DNA from: VBDM01 sp963699535 | GTDB lineage: Bacteria > Pseudomonadota > Gammaproteobacteria > Burkholderiales > SG8-39 | Length of the DNA stretch: 64,000 bases | Assembly: GCA_963699535.1 (NCBI GenBank) | Contig: CAVOUJ010000013.1 | Span: forward strand, 62,001 to 126,000 | Direction: 5' to 3' | In this document: piece by piece, positions 8,529-16,999 of the stretch | Position numbering within the stretch: position 1 is the first letter of the stretch | How the letters are laid out: every line of letters starts with the position of its first letter | Translations under genes and position numbers: made by a program | Notes under the pieces: model-generated | The model's input: only the letters and a program-made list of their open reading frames with translations | Databases searched by the model: none | Told to the model about the DNA's origin: nothing

Positions 8529-9725
8529 GTGAGCGCTGCATTCAAACTCATTCTGAAGCCCGGCCGCGAGCGATCTCTTCTGCGGCGCCACCCCTGGGTC
8601 TTCTCCGGCGCGGTCGGCACGGTGCACGGCTCGCCGCAGAGCGGCGAAACGGTGGAGCTGCGCACGGCGGACGGCCGATTCCTCGCCTGGGCCGCGTACA
8701 GTCCCGCCTCGCAGATCCGGGCCCGCGTGTGGAGCTTCGAGGAAGACGAGATTCCGGGCCCGGAGCTTTTCCGAGGGAAGGTCGAAGCAGCGCTCGCGCT
8801 GCGCCGCGCCTCGATCCCTCTGGAGACCAGCGACGCGATGAGGCTCGTCCACGGGGAAGCAGACGGGCTGCCGGGGCTCATCGCGGACCGGTACGCGAAT
8901 ACCCTGGTCGTGCAGATTCTCTCGGCCGGGTGCGAGCGATGGCGGAACACCCTGACGGAAATCCTGACCGAGACGAGCGGCTGCGCGAGAATCTATGAGC
9001 GCTCCGATACCGACGCACGCGAGCTCGAAGGCCTGTCCCCGCGCACCGGAACCGTCTCCGGGCCGCCGCCGGACGGCCCTGTGCGGATCGTCGAGCATGG
9101 TATCCAGTACGAGGTGGACTTTGTCGCGGGACAGAAGACAGGGTTCTACCTTGACCAGCGCGACAACCGCCGGACGATCGGCGCTCTAGCGGTAGGGCGC
9201 GAAGTCCTCAATGGTTTCTGCTACACGGGCGGTTTCTCGCTTTCAGCTCTTGCCGGAGGCGCGCGCTCTGTAGTTTCGATCGACAGTTCGGCGCCCGCTC
9301 TCGCCTTGGCAAAGCGCAACCTCGCCCGAAACGGGTTCGACTCGAACAGAGCAGAGTGGCTCGAAGCCGACGTGTTCGGGGCCTTGCGCGGGCTGCAGCG
9401 CGAAAACCGGCAATTCGACTTGATCGTGCTCGACCCGCCCAAGTTCGCGCCGACTCCAAAGGATGCGGCGCGCGCCGCGCGCGGCTACAAGGACGTAAAC
9501 TTGAACGCGCTCAGGCTGCTGCGCCCTGGAGGGCTGTTGGCGACCTTCTCCTGCTCGGGCGGAATATCGCCCGACTTGTTTCAGAAGATCGTGGCTGGGG
9601 CGGCGGCGGACGCGCCTTCCCCGCTGCTTCTCCTAAAGCGCTTCGGCGCCGCGCCAGACCATCCGGTGCGGGTTGAGTTCCCGGAAGGCGAGTATCTGAA
9701 GGGCCTGCTGCTCCAGCGGCGCTGA
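8529..9725 (+). CDS. rlmI: 23S rRNA (cytosine1962-C5)-methyltransferase RlmI-type
   Basis: SAM-dependent rRNA methyltransferase. It has an N-terminal PUA domain (HPWVFSGAV near residue 20), a central EEHUD-like region, and a Rossmann methyltransferase core: DQRDNR, NGFCYTGGFSLSALAGG (SAM loop), VLDPPKFA, and catalytic-cysteine motif FSCSGGI. The GTG at 8529 is preferred because an alternative ATG at 8493 lies inside the chromate transporter gene and adds only a non-conserved leader. The product from this start is 398 residues, as in the family. Confidence 0.88.
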   Translation: MSAAFKLILKPGRERSLLRRHPWVFSGAVGTVHGSPQSGETVELRTADGRFLAWAAYSPASQIRARVWSFEEDEIPGPELFRGKVEAALALRRASIPLETSDAMRLVHGEADGLPGLIADRYANTLVVQILSAGCERWRNTLTEILTETSGCARIYERSDTDARELEGLSPRTGTVSGPPPDGPVRIVEHGIQYEVDFVAGQKTGFYLDQRDNRRTIGALAVGREVLNGFCYTGGFSLSALAGGARSVVSIDSSAPALALAKRNLARNGFDSNRAEWLEADVFGALRGLQRENRQFDLIVLDPPKFAPTPKDAARAARGYKDVNLNALRLLRPGGLLATFSCSGGISPDLFQKIVAGAAADAPSPLLLLKRFGAAPDHPVRVEFPEGEYLKGLLLQRR

Positions 9726-9847
9726 GCGCTGGAGAATTACGCCTACTTCACCCTACCCAACGGTTGCGTTGTAGTGCCGGCCGTGCTGTAATTCGCCCTC
9801 TTTTTTGAGGCCGATATCCCGCGCATGCTTCGCGCCAGGTTCCCGTA

Positions 9848-10840
9848 ATGAAAACAGCGCAGGAAAACATGGTCCCGGTGACCATACTCACGGGCTTCCT
9901 GGGGAGCGGGAAGACGACCTTGATCAACCGCGTCCTCAAGGAACACCACGGCCACCGAATCGCCGTGATCGAGAACGAGTTCGGCGAGGCAGGCGTGGAC
10001 AACGATATCCTGCTGACCGAAACCGGCGAGCAGATCATCGAGATGAACAACGGTTGCGTGTGCTGCACCGTGCGCGGCGATCTTATCCGCATCCTCGGCG
10101 AGCTCAAGGAGCGCCGCGACTCGGGCAAGCTCGAGTTCGAACGAGTTATCATCGAAACGACCGGAATGGCGGACCCGGGGCCGGTTGCGCAGAGCTTCTT
10201 CATCGACGAGAAGATCGGCAACTACTATCTGCTGGACAGCGTCATCACGATGGTGGATGCGAAGCACGCCGCAAGGCAGCTCGACGAGTTCCGCGAAGCT
10301 CAGGAGCAGGTCGGTTTCGCCGACCGGATTCTCCTGTCGAAGACCGATCTCGTCTCCGAGGACGACCAGGAGACGCTGAAAAGGCGCCTGGCGAAAATGA
10401 ATCCGCGCGCACCGATCCGGAAAGCGCATTTCGGCAACACGCCGATCGAGGAGATTCTCGATATTCGCGGTTTCAACCTGAACGCGACCCTCGAGCTCGA
10501 TCCCGATTTTCTCGAAAGCGGGGAGCACGAGCACGACGAGTATGTCAGCTCGTTCGTGTTTCGGTCGGCGAGGCCGTTCGATTCCGTCAAGCTCGAGGAG
10601 TTCCTGTCCGGCGTGGCGCAAATCTACGGGCCGGACATGCTGCGCTACAAGGGGGTGCTGTACATGAAAGGCAACACTCATCGCGTGGTGTTTCAGGGCG
10701 TGCACATGCTGATGGGCGGAGACCTCGGCCGTCCCTGGGGGAAGAACGAAAAGCGCTCGAGCACCATGGTTTTCATCGGAAGGAATCTTCCACAGGACCT
10801 TTTCATCAAGGGGTTGGAACAATGTTTGGAAAAGCAGTAA
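9848..10840 (+). CDS. COG0523/CobW-family GTPase, putative zinc metallochaperone
   Basis: A 330-residue G3E GTPase. It has Walker A GFLGSGKTT (residues ~13-21), the family's metal-binding CXCC motif in NNGCVCCTVRGDL, the ETTGMADPGP Walker B region, SKTD base recognition, and a C-terminal CobW_C domain preceded by an acidic/His patch (EHEHDEY). Members deliver Zn, Co or nitrile-hydratase metal. A zinc role is inferred from context: dksA overlaps it by 19 nt and metal ABC transporter genes follow 2.3 kb downstream. The 122-nt upstream gap has GAATTAC/GTAATTC arms about 50 bp apart, but I cannot assign a Zur site. Confidence 0.85.
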   Translation: MKTAQENMVPVTILTGFLGSGKTTLINRVLKEHHGHRIAVIENEFGEAGVDNDILLTETGEQIIEMNNGCVCCTVRGDLIRILGELKERRDSGKLEFERVIIETTGMADPGPVAQSFFIDEKIGNYYLLDSVITMVDAKHAARQLDEFREAQEQVGFADRILLSKTDLVSEDDQETLKRRLAKMNPRAPIRKAHFGNTPIEEILDIRGFNLNATLELDPDFLESGEHEHDEYVSSFVFRSARPFDSVKLEEFLSGVAQIYGPDMLRYKGVLYMKGNTHRVVFQGVHMLMGGDLGRPWGKNEKRSSTMVFIGRNLPQDLFIKGLEQCLEKQ

Positions 10841-11301
10841 AGAAACTCGCGGCCAAGCCGGCCAAGACAGCCCAGGAAAAACCGGCGAAAAAGAGCGGTA
10901 TGAGCGAAGCCGAGCTGTTGCGCGCGCCGGCGTCGCATTACATGAACGCCGAGCAGCTCGCATTTTTCCGCGAGCGCCTGCTCGAGACGCAGAGGGAGTT
11001 GCTGGAGAAGGCCAACCTCACGTCGGAGCACCTGCGCGCGCACGAGCTGGAGCCCGATCCGACCGACCAGGCGACGATCGAGGAGGAATACGCCCTGGAG
11101 CTGCGCGCGCGCGAGCGGGAGCGAAAGCTCCTCAAGAAGATCGACGAGGCCCTGCGCCGCATCGACGAAGGCAGCTACGGCTATTGCGAGGAGACGGGCG
11201 AGGCGATCGGCATTCCGCGGCTGCTCGCGCGGCCGACGGCCACGCTCACCATCGAGGCGCAGGCGAGACGCGAGCAGAAGCAGAAGCTCTACGGGGAATA
11301 G
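10822..11301 (+). CDS. dksA: DksA/TraR family transcription factor with degenerate zinc finger
   Basis: Binds the RNA polymerase secondary channel and, with ppGpp, reprograms rRNA and amino-acid promoters. The 159-residue protein has a Lys/Ala-rich N-terminal tail, the long coiled coil with an acidic DPTDQA tip, and the C-terminal globular domain. Where E. coli DksA has four zinc cysteines, only the first is kept (GYCEETGEAIG, then ATLTIEAQ). It therefore should not bind structural zinc and is a 'C-minus' type. Its start lies inside the upstream COG0523 gene (19-nt overlap), so the two are coexpressed. Confidence 0.9.
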   Translation: MFGKAVKKLAAKPAKTAQEKPAKKSGMSEAELLRAPASHYMNAEQLAFFRERLLETQRELLEKANLTSEHLRAHELEPDPTDQATIEEEYALELRARERERKLLKKIDEALRRIDEGSYGYCEETGEAIGIPRLLARPTATLTIEAQARREQKQKLYGE

Positions 11302-11385
11302 GGGCGCGCAAGCGCCGTCTGCATCGAGCCGGGGTGCTACCCGGTTTCCTCGTGCGGTTGGGTTGGAGTAGACTGTTCCGGCGAG

Positions 11386-11704
11386 ATGTCGATGAAACGC
11401 ACGCTGCGTCACCTCCTTGTCGCCGTCGCGCTTGTGTTTGGGCAGCATGCGGCGCAGCTGCACGCGCTGTCGCACCTCAAGCAAGATGTGGCCGGGTGCG
11501 ACGGCGAAATGCGCGCCGCCGACTCGGCCACCCGGCGGCCCAGTGCCTTGCTTTTCACGCGGTCGACAGCGCGCTAGCGAATTCCTCGCTCTGGCGATCG
11601 ACCCTGCTCGGGTCGCATTACCGGCCCTCGCGCTGGCCGCTCTTCCCCTGCCGTTCGCGCCGCGGATCGAGTTCGATTCGCGCGCCCCACCGCTTCTCTC
11701 CTAG
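11386..11704 (+). pseudogene. Small secreted DUF2946-like protein, frameshifted
   Basis: Three short pieces in different frames look like one protein of about 105 residues. They are a signal-like start with HAAQLHALSHL, a middle HPAAQCLAFHAVDSAL, and a hydrophobic end closing in RAPPLLS. The small His/Cys-containing DUF2946-like proteins beside metal or TonB-receptor genes have the same order and the same 'RAPP' ending. At least two frame changes are needed (near 11525 and 11575), each equivalent to -1 or +2. The family call is by resemblance only. Confidence 0.5.
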
Positions 11705-11800
11705 TTCTGCCAGTTAGGCTCCGCCTCGCACGCGCGGGGCGGCCGTGTTCGCGAGAACGCCTGTCGGCCGTATCGCGATCGCATGAACTTGGAGAGACAC

Positions 11801-13159
11801 ATGTACAGAAAAGGAACCATGGCGCTCGCCGTCGCGGCGGCGCTGGGTCTGCCCCACGCCGCGAAGGCGCAGTCGCAAGACGAGCTGAAAGCCTTGCGCG
11901 AGCAGGTCAGGCAGCTCGATAAGCGCGTGCAGGATGCCGAAGCCACGGCGCAGCAGGCGGCGGTCCAGGCTTCCAGCCGCCCGACCGGGGAAAACGCGCT
12001 GAACCCCGCCGTTTCGCTGATCCTGAACGGCATCTATTCGAATCTTTCGCAGGACCCCAACACTTACAAGATCAACGGTTTCGTTCCGACGAACGGCGAA
12101 GTCGCGCCGCCTCCTGCGCGGCCTGAGCCTGGGCGAATCGGAGCTCGCGATCATGGCCAACATCGACCACATGTTCCGCGGCACCGGGATCTTCTCCATA
12201 TCGCCCGAAGACGACGATCGGAGTCGAGGAAGCGTACATACAGACTCTCGCGCTCTCCTACGGCTTCACGATCAAGGCAGGGCGGTTTTTCTCCGCCGTC
12301 GGGTACCAGAACCAGATCCACGCGCACGCCTGGGACTTCACCGACGCGCCGCTCGCGATGAAGGCGTTCCTGGGCGAACCAGCTGAGCGATGACGGCATC
12401 CAGCTGAAATGGGTGGCGCCGACCCCGTTCTATTTCGACCTCGGCGCGGAGGCGGGGCGCGGCAAGAGCTTTCCGGCCGGACCCGACGGCGGGCGCAACA
12501 AGAACGGCTTCAGCTCGGGCAACTTCTTCACCCACGTCGGCGGGGATTTCGGAACCGGCACCGCCTGGCAGGTCGGCGCCTCGTATCTCACGACCTCGCC
12601 GCAGGATCGGGTCTACGACGACATCGATTCGACCGGCACGGCCGTCACCAACAGCTTCACCGGCAAGAGCCAAGTTGTGGGTGCTCGACGGGATCCTGAA
12701 ATGGGCGCCGAACTTCAATCCGACCTACACGAACTTCAAGCTGCAGGGCGAATACTTCCGGCGCAAGGAGAACGGCGATCTGACGTTCGACACCGCAGGC
12801 GGCTTCGGCCGGAGGGACGCAGACCGGAGGATACAGCTCGGCGCAGTCGGGCTGGTACCTGCAGGGCGTCGTATCAGTTCATGCCGATGTGGCGGGTCGG
12901 CTATCGCTACGACCGGCTGGACGCGGGAACGACGAGCATCGGCTTGGTCGACTCGGGTGCGCTCACGGCGGCGGATTTTCCGATCCTCGCCACGTACAAC
13001 CCGACACGGCAGACGGTGATGGTCGACTGGAGCCCGAGCGAGTTCAGCCGCGTCCGGCTCCAGTACGCACAGGACAAGTCGCGCTCGGATGCGACCGACA
13101 ACCAGGTATTCCTCCAGTACATCGTGAGTCTGGGCGCGCACGGCGCCCACAAATTCTGA
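11801..13159 (+). pseudogene. Outer-membrane porin-like protein upstream of znuA, six frameshifts
   Basis: Periplasmic/outer-membrane protein with a signal peptide (ALAVAAALGLPHAAKA) and a coiled coil (DELKALREQVRQLDKRV). A beta-barrel-like body follows, ending in a C-terminal aromatic residue (HKF), typical of outer-membrane barrels. Such proteins sit next to zinc-uptake genes in many proteobacteria. The sequence is readable end to end only by changing frame six times, near 12118, 12220, 12375, 12672, 12800-12843 and 12870. Every change is +1. Corrected length is about 450 residues. RBS GGAG precedes the ATG at 11801. One gene with six same-sign shifts suggests poor local sequence, though decay cannot be excluded. 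Confidence 0.72.
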
Positions 13160-13169
13160 GGTGAGAATC

Positions 13170-14076
13170 ATGAAATCGAGTCTGAAATTTCTCGCTGCAT
13201 TCGGCTTTGGCGATTGCCGCGCTGCCGGCGGCAGCGGCGCTGAACGTCTTTGCCTGCGAGCCCGAATGGGGCGCCCTGGCGCAGGAGCTGGGCGGGGACA
13301 AAGTGTCGGTGTATTCGGCGACGACGGCGCTGCAGGACCCGCACCGGATCGAGGCGCGCCCCAGCCTGATCGCGCGCATCCGCTCGGCCGATCTGCTGGT
13401 CTGCTCCGGCTCTGAGCTGGAGATCGGCTGGCTGCCGCTGCTGCTCACCCAGAGCGGGAACAGCAAAGTCCGGCTCGGCAGCCCGGGTTACTTCGAAGCC
13501 TCGCAGTACGTCGTCAAGATTGAAATCCCGAAGGTGATCGATCGCGCGCTCGGCGACATCCATCCCGGGGGCAATCCGCATGTCCACACCGATCCGCGCA
13601 ATATCGCCAAGATCGCGCAGGCGCTCGAGGAGCGCCTGGTGCAGCTGGATGGTGCGAACGCCGACGGCTACCGTTCACGGGGCAAGTCGTTCCGCGAGCG
13701 CTGGCAGGCGGCGATCGGGCGCTGGGAGCAGCAGGCGGCGCCGCTCAAGGGCGTGCCGATCGTCGTGTACCATAAGGACTTCTCGTATTTCATCAACTGG
13801 GTGGGAATGCGCGAGGCGGGGAGTCTCGAGCCGAAGCCGGGCATTCCGCCTACGCCCTCGCATCTCGCAGAGTTATTGGACCAGATGAAGCGCGCTCCGG
13901 CAAAGGTGATCGTCTATTCGCCCTACAACAGCCCTCAGGCCGCGGAGTTTCTCTCGACCCGGGCCAACATTCCGACGGTGATGATGCCCTTCACCGTGGG
14001 TGGGACGGACAAGGCGAAGGATCTGTTCGGGCTGTTCGACGACACCATCGACCGCCTGCTTGCCACCGTGAAATGA
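13170..14076 (+). CDS. znuA: ZnuA-like metal ABC transporter substrate-binding protein, +1 frameshift in signal peptide
   Basis: Periplasmic binding protein of the TroA/ZnuA family that captures Zn or Mn for an ABC importer. Candidate metal-ligand histidines are in DPHRIEARPS (~50), HPGGNPHVHTDPRN (~140) and VYHKDFSYF (~205). The long His-rich loop of E. coli ZnuA is absent. The N-terminus MKSSLKFLAAF and the remainder ALAIAALPAAAALNVFA are one base out of register near 13203; correcting it gives a proper signal peptide and about 301 residues. Stop and start of the permease gene overlap (ATGA). Metal specificity is inferred, not shown. Confidence 0.85.
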
Positions 14077-14864
14077 CGCTCGACGCGGCGAGCTTCGGCA
14101 TCCTGTGGCCCGCGTTCATCGCGGGTCTGCTGGTCACCGCGACCCACGTCCCGCTCGGCATGCAGGTGCTCGAGCGGGGCATCGTTTTCATCGACCTCGC
14201 GGTCGCGCAGATCGCCGGGGTCGGCGTCATCCTCGCCGACTACCTCGGCTGGCATCCGAGCGGCGCCGCGGTGCAGATCGCCGCGCTGTCTGCGGCGCTT
14301 TGCGGCGCCATGCTGCTGACCTGGACCGAACGGCGCTGGCCCGAGGTGCAGGAAGCCATCATCGGCGTGGTGTTCGTGCTCGCGTCGAGCGCCGCCATCC
14401 TGATACTCGCCAAGAATCCACGCGGAAGCGAGCACCTCAAGGAACTGCTGGTCGGCCAGATCCTTTGGGTGAACCCCTCGCGACTTCCGCTCGAAGCCGT
14501 GATCTACGCTGCGATACTTGCTCTATGGTTCGGGCTGCGCGAGCGGCTCGGACGGATCGGGTTTTATGTCTTGTTTGCATGCGCGGTGACCGTCTCGGTG
14601 CAGTTGGTCGGCCTCTTTCTGGTCTTCATTACACTGGTCGTACCGGCCCTTGCGACCTTTTATCAAAGGGATCGCCGTTATCTCAAGGCCTACTCCATCG
14701 GCGTGCTTGGCTACGCCTCGGGCTTGCTCGCGTCGCTGTGGTTGGACCTCCCTTCCGGGGCGATGATCGTGTGCGCCATGGTCGTCGTTGCCGCGGGTAT
14801 GGCTTTGCTCGGACGTCGTGGCACCGCGCGCGAAACGCTTCGTCCACAAGGCAGTAAGACCTAA
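14073..14864 (+). CDS. znuB: Metal (zinc/manganese) ABC transporter permease, ZnuB-like
   Basis: A 263-residue ABC-3 family inner-membrane permease with about 7-8 hydrophobic helices and the FIDLAVAQIAGVGVI motif conserved near the second helix. It is translationally coupled to the binding-protein gene by a 4-nt overlap. No ATPase (ZnuC) gene is present before the next unrelated transporter, so the importer must use an ATPase encoded elsewhere. Confidence 0.88.
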   Translation: MTLDAASFGILWPAFIAGLLVTATHVPLGMQVLERGIVFIDLAVAQIAGVGVILADYLGWHPSGAAVQIAALSAALCGAMLLTWTERRWPEVQEAIIGVVFVLASSAAILILAKNPRGSEHLKELLVGQILWVNPSRLPLEAVIYAAILALWFGLRERLGRIGFYVLFACAVTVSVQLVGLFLVFITLVVPALATFYQRDRRYLKAYSIGVLGYASGLLASLWLDLPSGAMIVCAMVVVAAGMALLGRRGTARETLRPQGSKT

Positions 14865-14928
14865 GCACCGCGCAAGGATCGCTGACAGTGCAAGAGAGAC
14901 CCGGAAGCACCTACGAATAAATGCGAGC

Positions 14929-15567
14929 GTGGCTCATTACCGCAAACCTCTCGCCGCCGCAGTCGCACTCAACACGGCTATCTTCCTTCCCGAGGTCATA
15001 GGCGGCTTAGAAGCCGGAAGCCTAAGCCTCATCATGGACGGTGTTCACAACTTTTCCGACGAGTTGGCGCTCGTGTTTCTATACTTGGCGTTTGTCCTGT
15101 CGCAGGGTCTATCGCGGAACCTCGTGCGTTCGGCGAACTTCTTCAGCTCCGTCGGTCTGATTGCTGTGAGCGGCTTGCTGATCTGGCAGGCCGTTGACCG
15201 GCTTCTTCATCCTGCTCCGGTCTTGGGACTCGTTCCAATCTTGATGGGCCTTGCGGCCGCAGGCGCTAACTGGGGCATCGTAAGCTTGCTCCGTCGCCCG
15301 AGCCGGGACAACGCAGCGATACGCCTCGCCTACCTCCACAACATCGGCGATATTTTTGTATCACTTGCGCCGGTAGTGGCCGGCCTTCTAGTCACGATCC
15401 TAGGTAGCTCCTTTTTCGACCCCTTGGTGGCCCTGCTCGTCGCGTTCTGGTTTGTTGTGTCTACGCTTCGGGCAGTTGTCGGTGCAGGCGAGGAGTTAAT
15501 ATGGCCCGACAAAATCACCTGCGGGCACTCGGACGAGGATGAAGTGGGAGCATCTCCAGCTAGATAA
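14929..15567 (+). CDS. Short cation diffusion facilitator (CDF) transporter
   Basis: About 212 residues with five to six membrane segments and CDF metal-site motifs: MDGVHNFSDELA in helix II and YLHNIGDIFVS in helix V. Members exchange Zn, Co or Cd for protons. It has no C-terminal cytoplasmic regulatory domain (typical CDFs are ~300 residues), matching the short variants known in some bacteria. The start is uncertain; GTG 14929 lies just before the first helix. TTA, CTA and ATA codons are more frequent than in neighbouring genes, suggesting separate ancestry. Confidence 0.8.
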   Translation: MAHYRKPLAAAVALNTAIFLPEVIGGLEAGSLSLIMDGVHNFSDELALVFLYLAFVLSQGLSRNLVRSANFFSSVGLIAVSGLLIWQAVDRLLHPAPVLGLVPILMGLAAAGANWGIVSLLRRPSRDNAAIRLAYLHNIGDIFVSLAPVVAGLLVTILGSSFFDPLVALLVAFWFVVSTLRAVVGAGEELIWPDKITCGHSDEDEVGASPAR

Positions 15568-15684
15568 ACACCAGAGGAGGCCACAGACTCGACGGTGCAA
15601 ATGGTCGAGGTCGCCGGCAGCCTGCGGTCATACAAAACCCTTTTTCGCTGGTGGCGGTCGTGAGTTCGAAGATCAATCATTGCC

Positions 15685-15697
15685 TTGCATCATGCAA
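15685..15697. promoter_or_regulatory. Short palindrome upstream of the STAS-hslVU genes
   Basis: TTGCAT-C-ATGCAA is a perfect 6+1+6 inverted repeat in the 191-nt gap between the CDF gene and the STAS gene. It could be an operator, but no regulator can be named. The rest of the gap shows no gene. Confidence 0.3.
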
Positions 15698-15758
15698 AGT
15701 GATACAAGGAAGCGGACCCGCATTCGCCCGGTCCGTCACGAAAACCGGATAATTTTCC

Positions 15759-16976
15759 GTGGCCTTCTCGATATTTGGCAAGTCCATCGGCTTCTCCCGG
15801 AAGACCGAGAGCAAGGCGGTCACGAAAGGGAAGCCGGCCGTTGCCCCGCCCGTGGCTCCGAAGGGTGACCTCGATTTCAGCCTGCTCGGCCCATCGCCTG
15901 CTTCGAAGGTGCCGGGAGCATCCGCCGCACGGGCCCCTGAACTCAAGCCCGCCACGGCCAGTGCTGCGGCAGCGCCGGAAACTGCCGCCTCCGAGAAGGC
16001 CGCCTCCATCCTCGAGGACACGGTGATCCTGTTCGCCAACGGGCAGGTCGAGCAGGCGCTCGCGACGCTCTCGCGGGCGGTTCACAATGAAGAACTCGGA
16101 GGTTTCGCCCTGCAGGGCTGGCTGATGCTGTTCGATCTCTACCAGCACCTGGGCATGGCTGCCGAGTTCGAGGTGCACGCCATGAAATTTGCCGTCAGGT
16201 TCGAGCGTTCTCCGCCCGCTTGGGTGGAATCCCGAGAGCATCGGCACGGCGCAGCGGCCCCGACGGAAACAGCGATCTTCGCGCTTGGGAAGGAGCTGTC
16301 GGCGGGAGACGCCACGGAAATGGAGTACCTGAGACGCCTCGCTCGTACGGGGCGCACGGTGTGGCTTGAATGCGGGGAAGTGGAAAGCCTCGATGCGACG
16401 GGCTGCGCCCTGCTTTGCGATGCGCTCATTTTCCTTCGGAGCAGAAACACCCAAGTGCTCCTGTCTCGACAGACGCGGCTCGTGGAGTTGCTCGAGGGCG
16501 TCTGCCAGCCGAAGAAGACGGATACCGGCCGGGCGGTCTGGGAGCTGCTTTTCGAGATCTATCGGATTCTCGATCTCAAGTACAAGTTCGAGGAAGCCGC
16601 GGTTAGCTACGCGGTCACCTACGAAGTCTCGCCGCCTTCGTGGGAGTCGCGAGCGGCGGATGCAAGACGGACGGCGCCGGCAAGCGCCTCCGAAGGGGCC
16701 GAGCCGGCCCTCGTCCTCGCCGGGGAGCTGACGGGAGCGAGCGATGATCTCGCCCGGCTGCTGCGGGACTGGGCGGCGGCGAACGAGGTCTTGGTCCTGG
16801 ACATCTCCCGGGTGAGACGCGTTGATTTCGTGACTGCAGGCCTCATATTCCAGGTGCTGTCCAGGTTGAGCAAGGACGGCACGACGATCCGGATTCGCGG
16901 CGCGAGCGAGTTGATCCACGCGCTGTTTCGGATCATGGGGATCGACAAGGTCGCTCGCATCATTCCGCTCAGGTAG
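15759..16976 (+). CDS. STAS-domain protein with duplicated helical/STAS module
   Basis: A 405-residue cytosolic protein. After an Ala/Pro/Lys-rich linker (to ~90) come two copies of a helical motif (around residues 121-157 and 260-297). Both follow the pattern W-x-L-x-F-(D/E)-x-Y-x-x-L then F-E-x-x-A and SPP-x-W. Each is followed by a STAS-like fold (LECGEVESLDATGCALLCDAL; VLDISRVRRVDFVTAGLIFQVL). STAS proteins usually act in protein-protein regulation. The phosphorylatable Ser of anti-sigma antagonists is replaced by Thr-Gly in copy 1 and Thr-Ala in copy 2. It lies just upstream of hslV, as in other betaproteobacteria; function unknown. GTG start. Confidence 0.8.
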   Translation: MAFSIFGKSIGFSRKTESKAVTKGKPAVAPPVAPKGDLDFSLLGPSPASKVPGASAARAPELKPATASAAAAPETAASEKAASILEDTVILFANGQVEQALATLSRAVHNEELGGFALQGWLMLFDLYQHLGMAAEFEVHAMKFAVRFERSPPAWVESREHRHGAAAPTETAIFALGKELSAGDATEMEYLRRLARTGRTVWLECGEVESLDATGCALLCDALIFLRSRNTQVLLSRQTRLVELLEGVCQPKKTDTGRAVWELLFEIYRILDLKYKFEEAAVSYAVTYEVSPPSWESRAADARRTAPASASEGAEPALVLAGELTGASDDLARLLRDWAAANEVLVLDISRVRRVDFVTAGLIFQVLSRLSKDGTTIRIRGASELIHALFRIMGIDKVARIIPLR

Positions 16977-16999
16977 TCGGCAAGGAGTCTTCACGCAGC

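Noticed and set aside
9726..9847. Zur operator upstream of the COG0523 GTPase.
   Set aside because: GAATTAC and GTAATTC arms exist but are about 50 bp apart; no compact Zur-like palindrome is visible.
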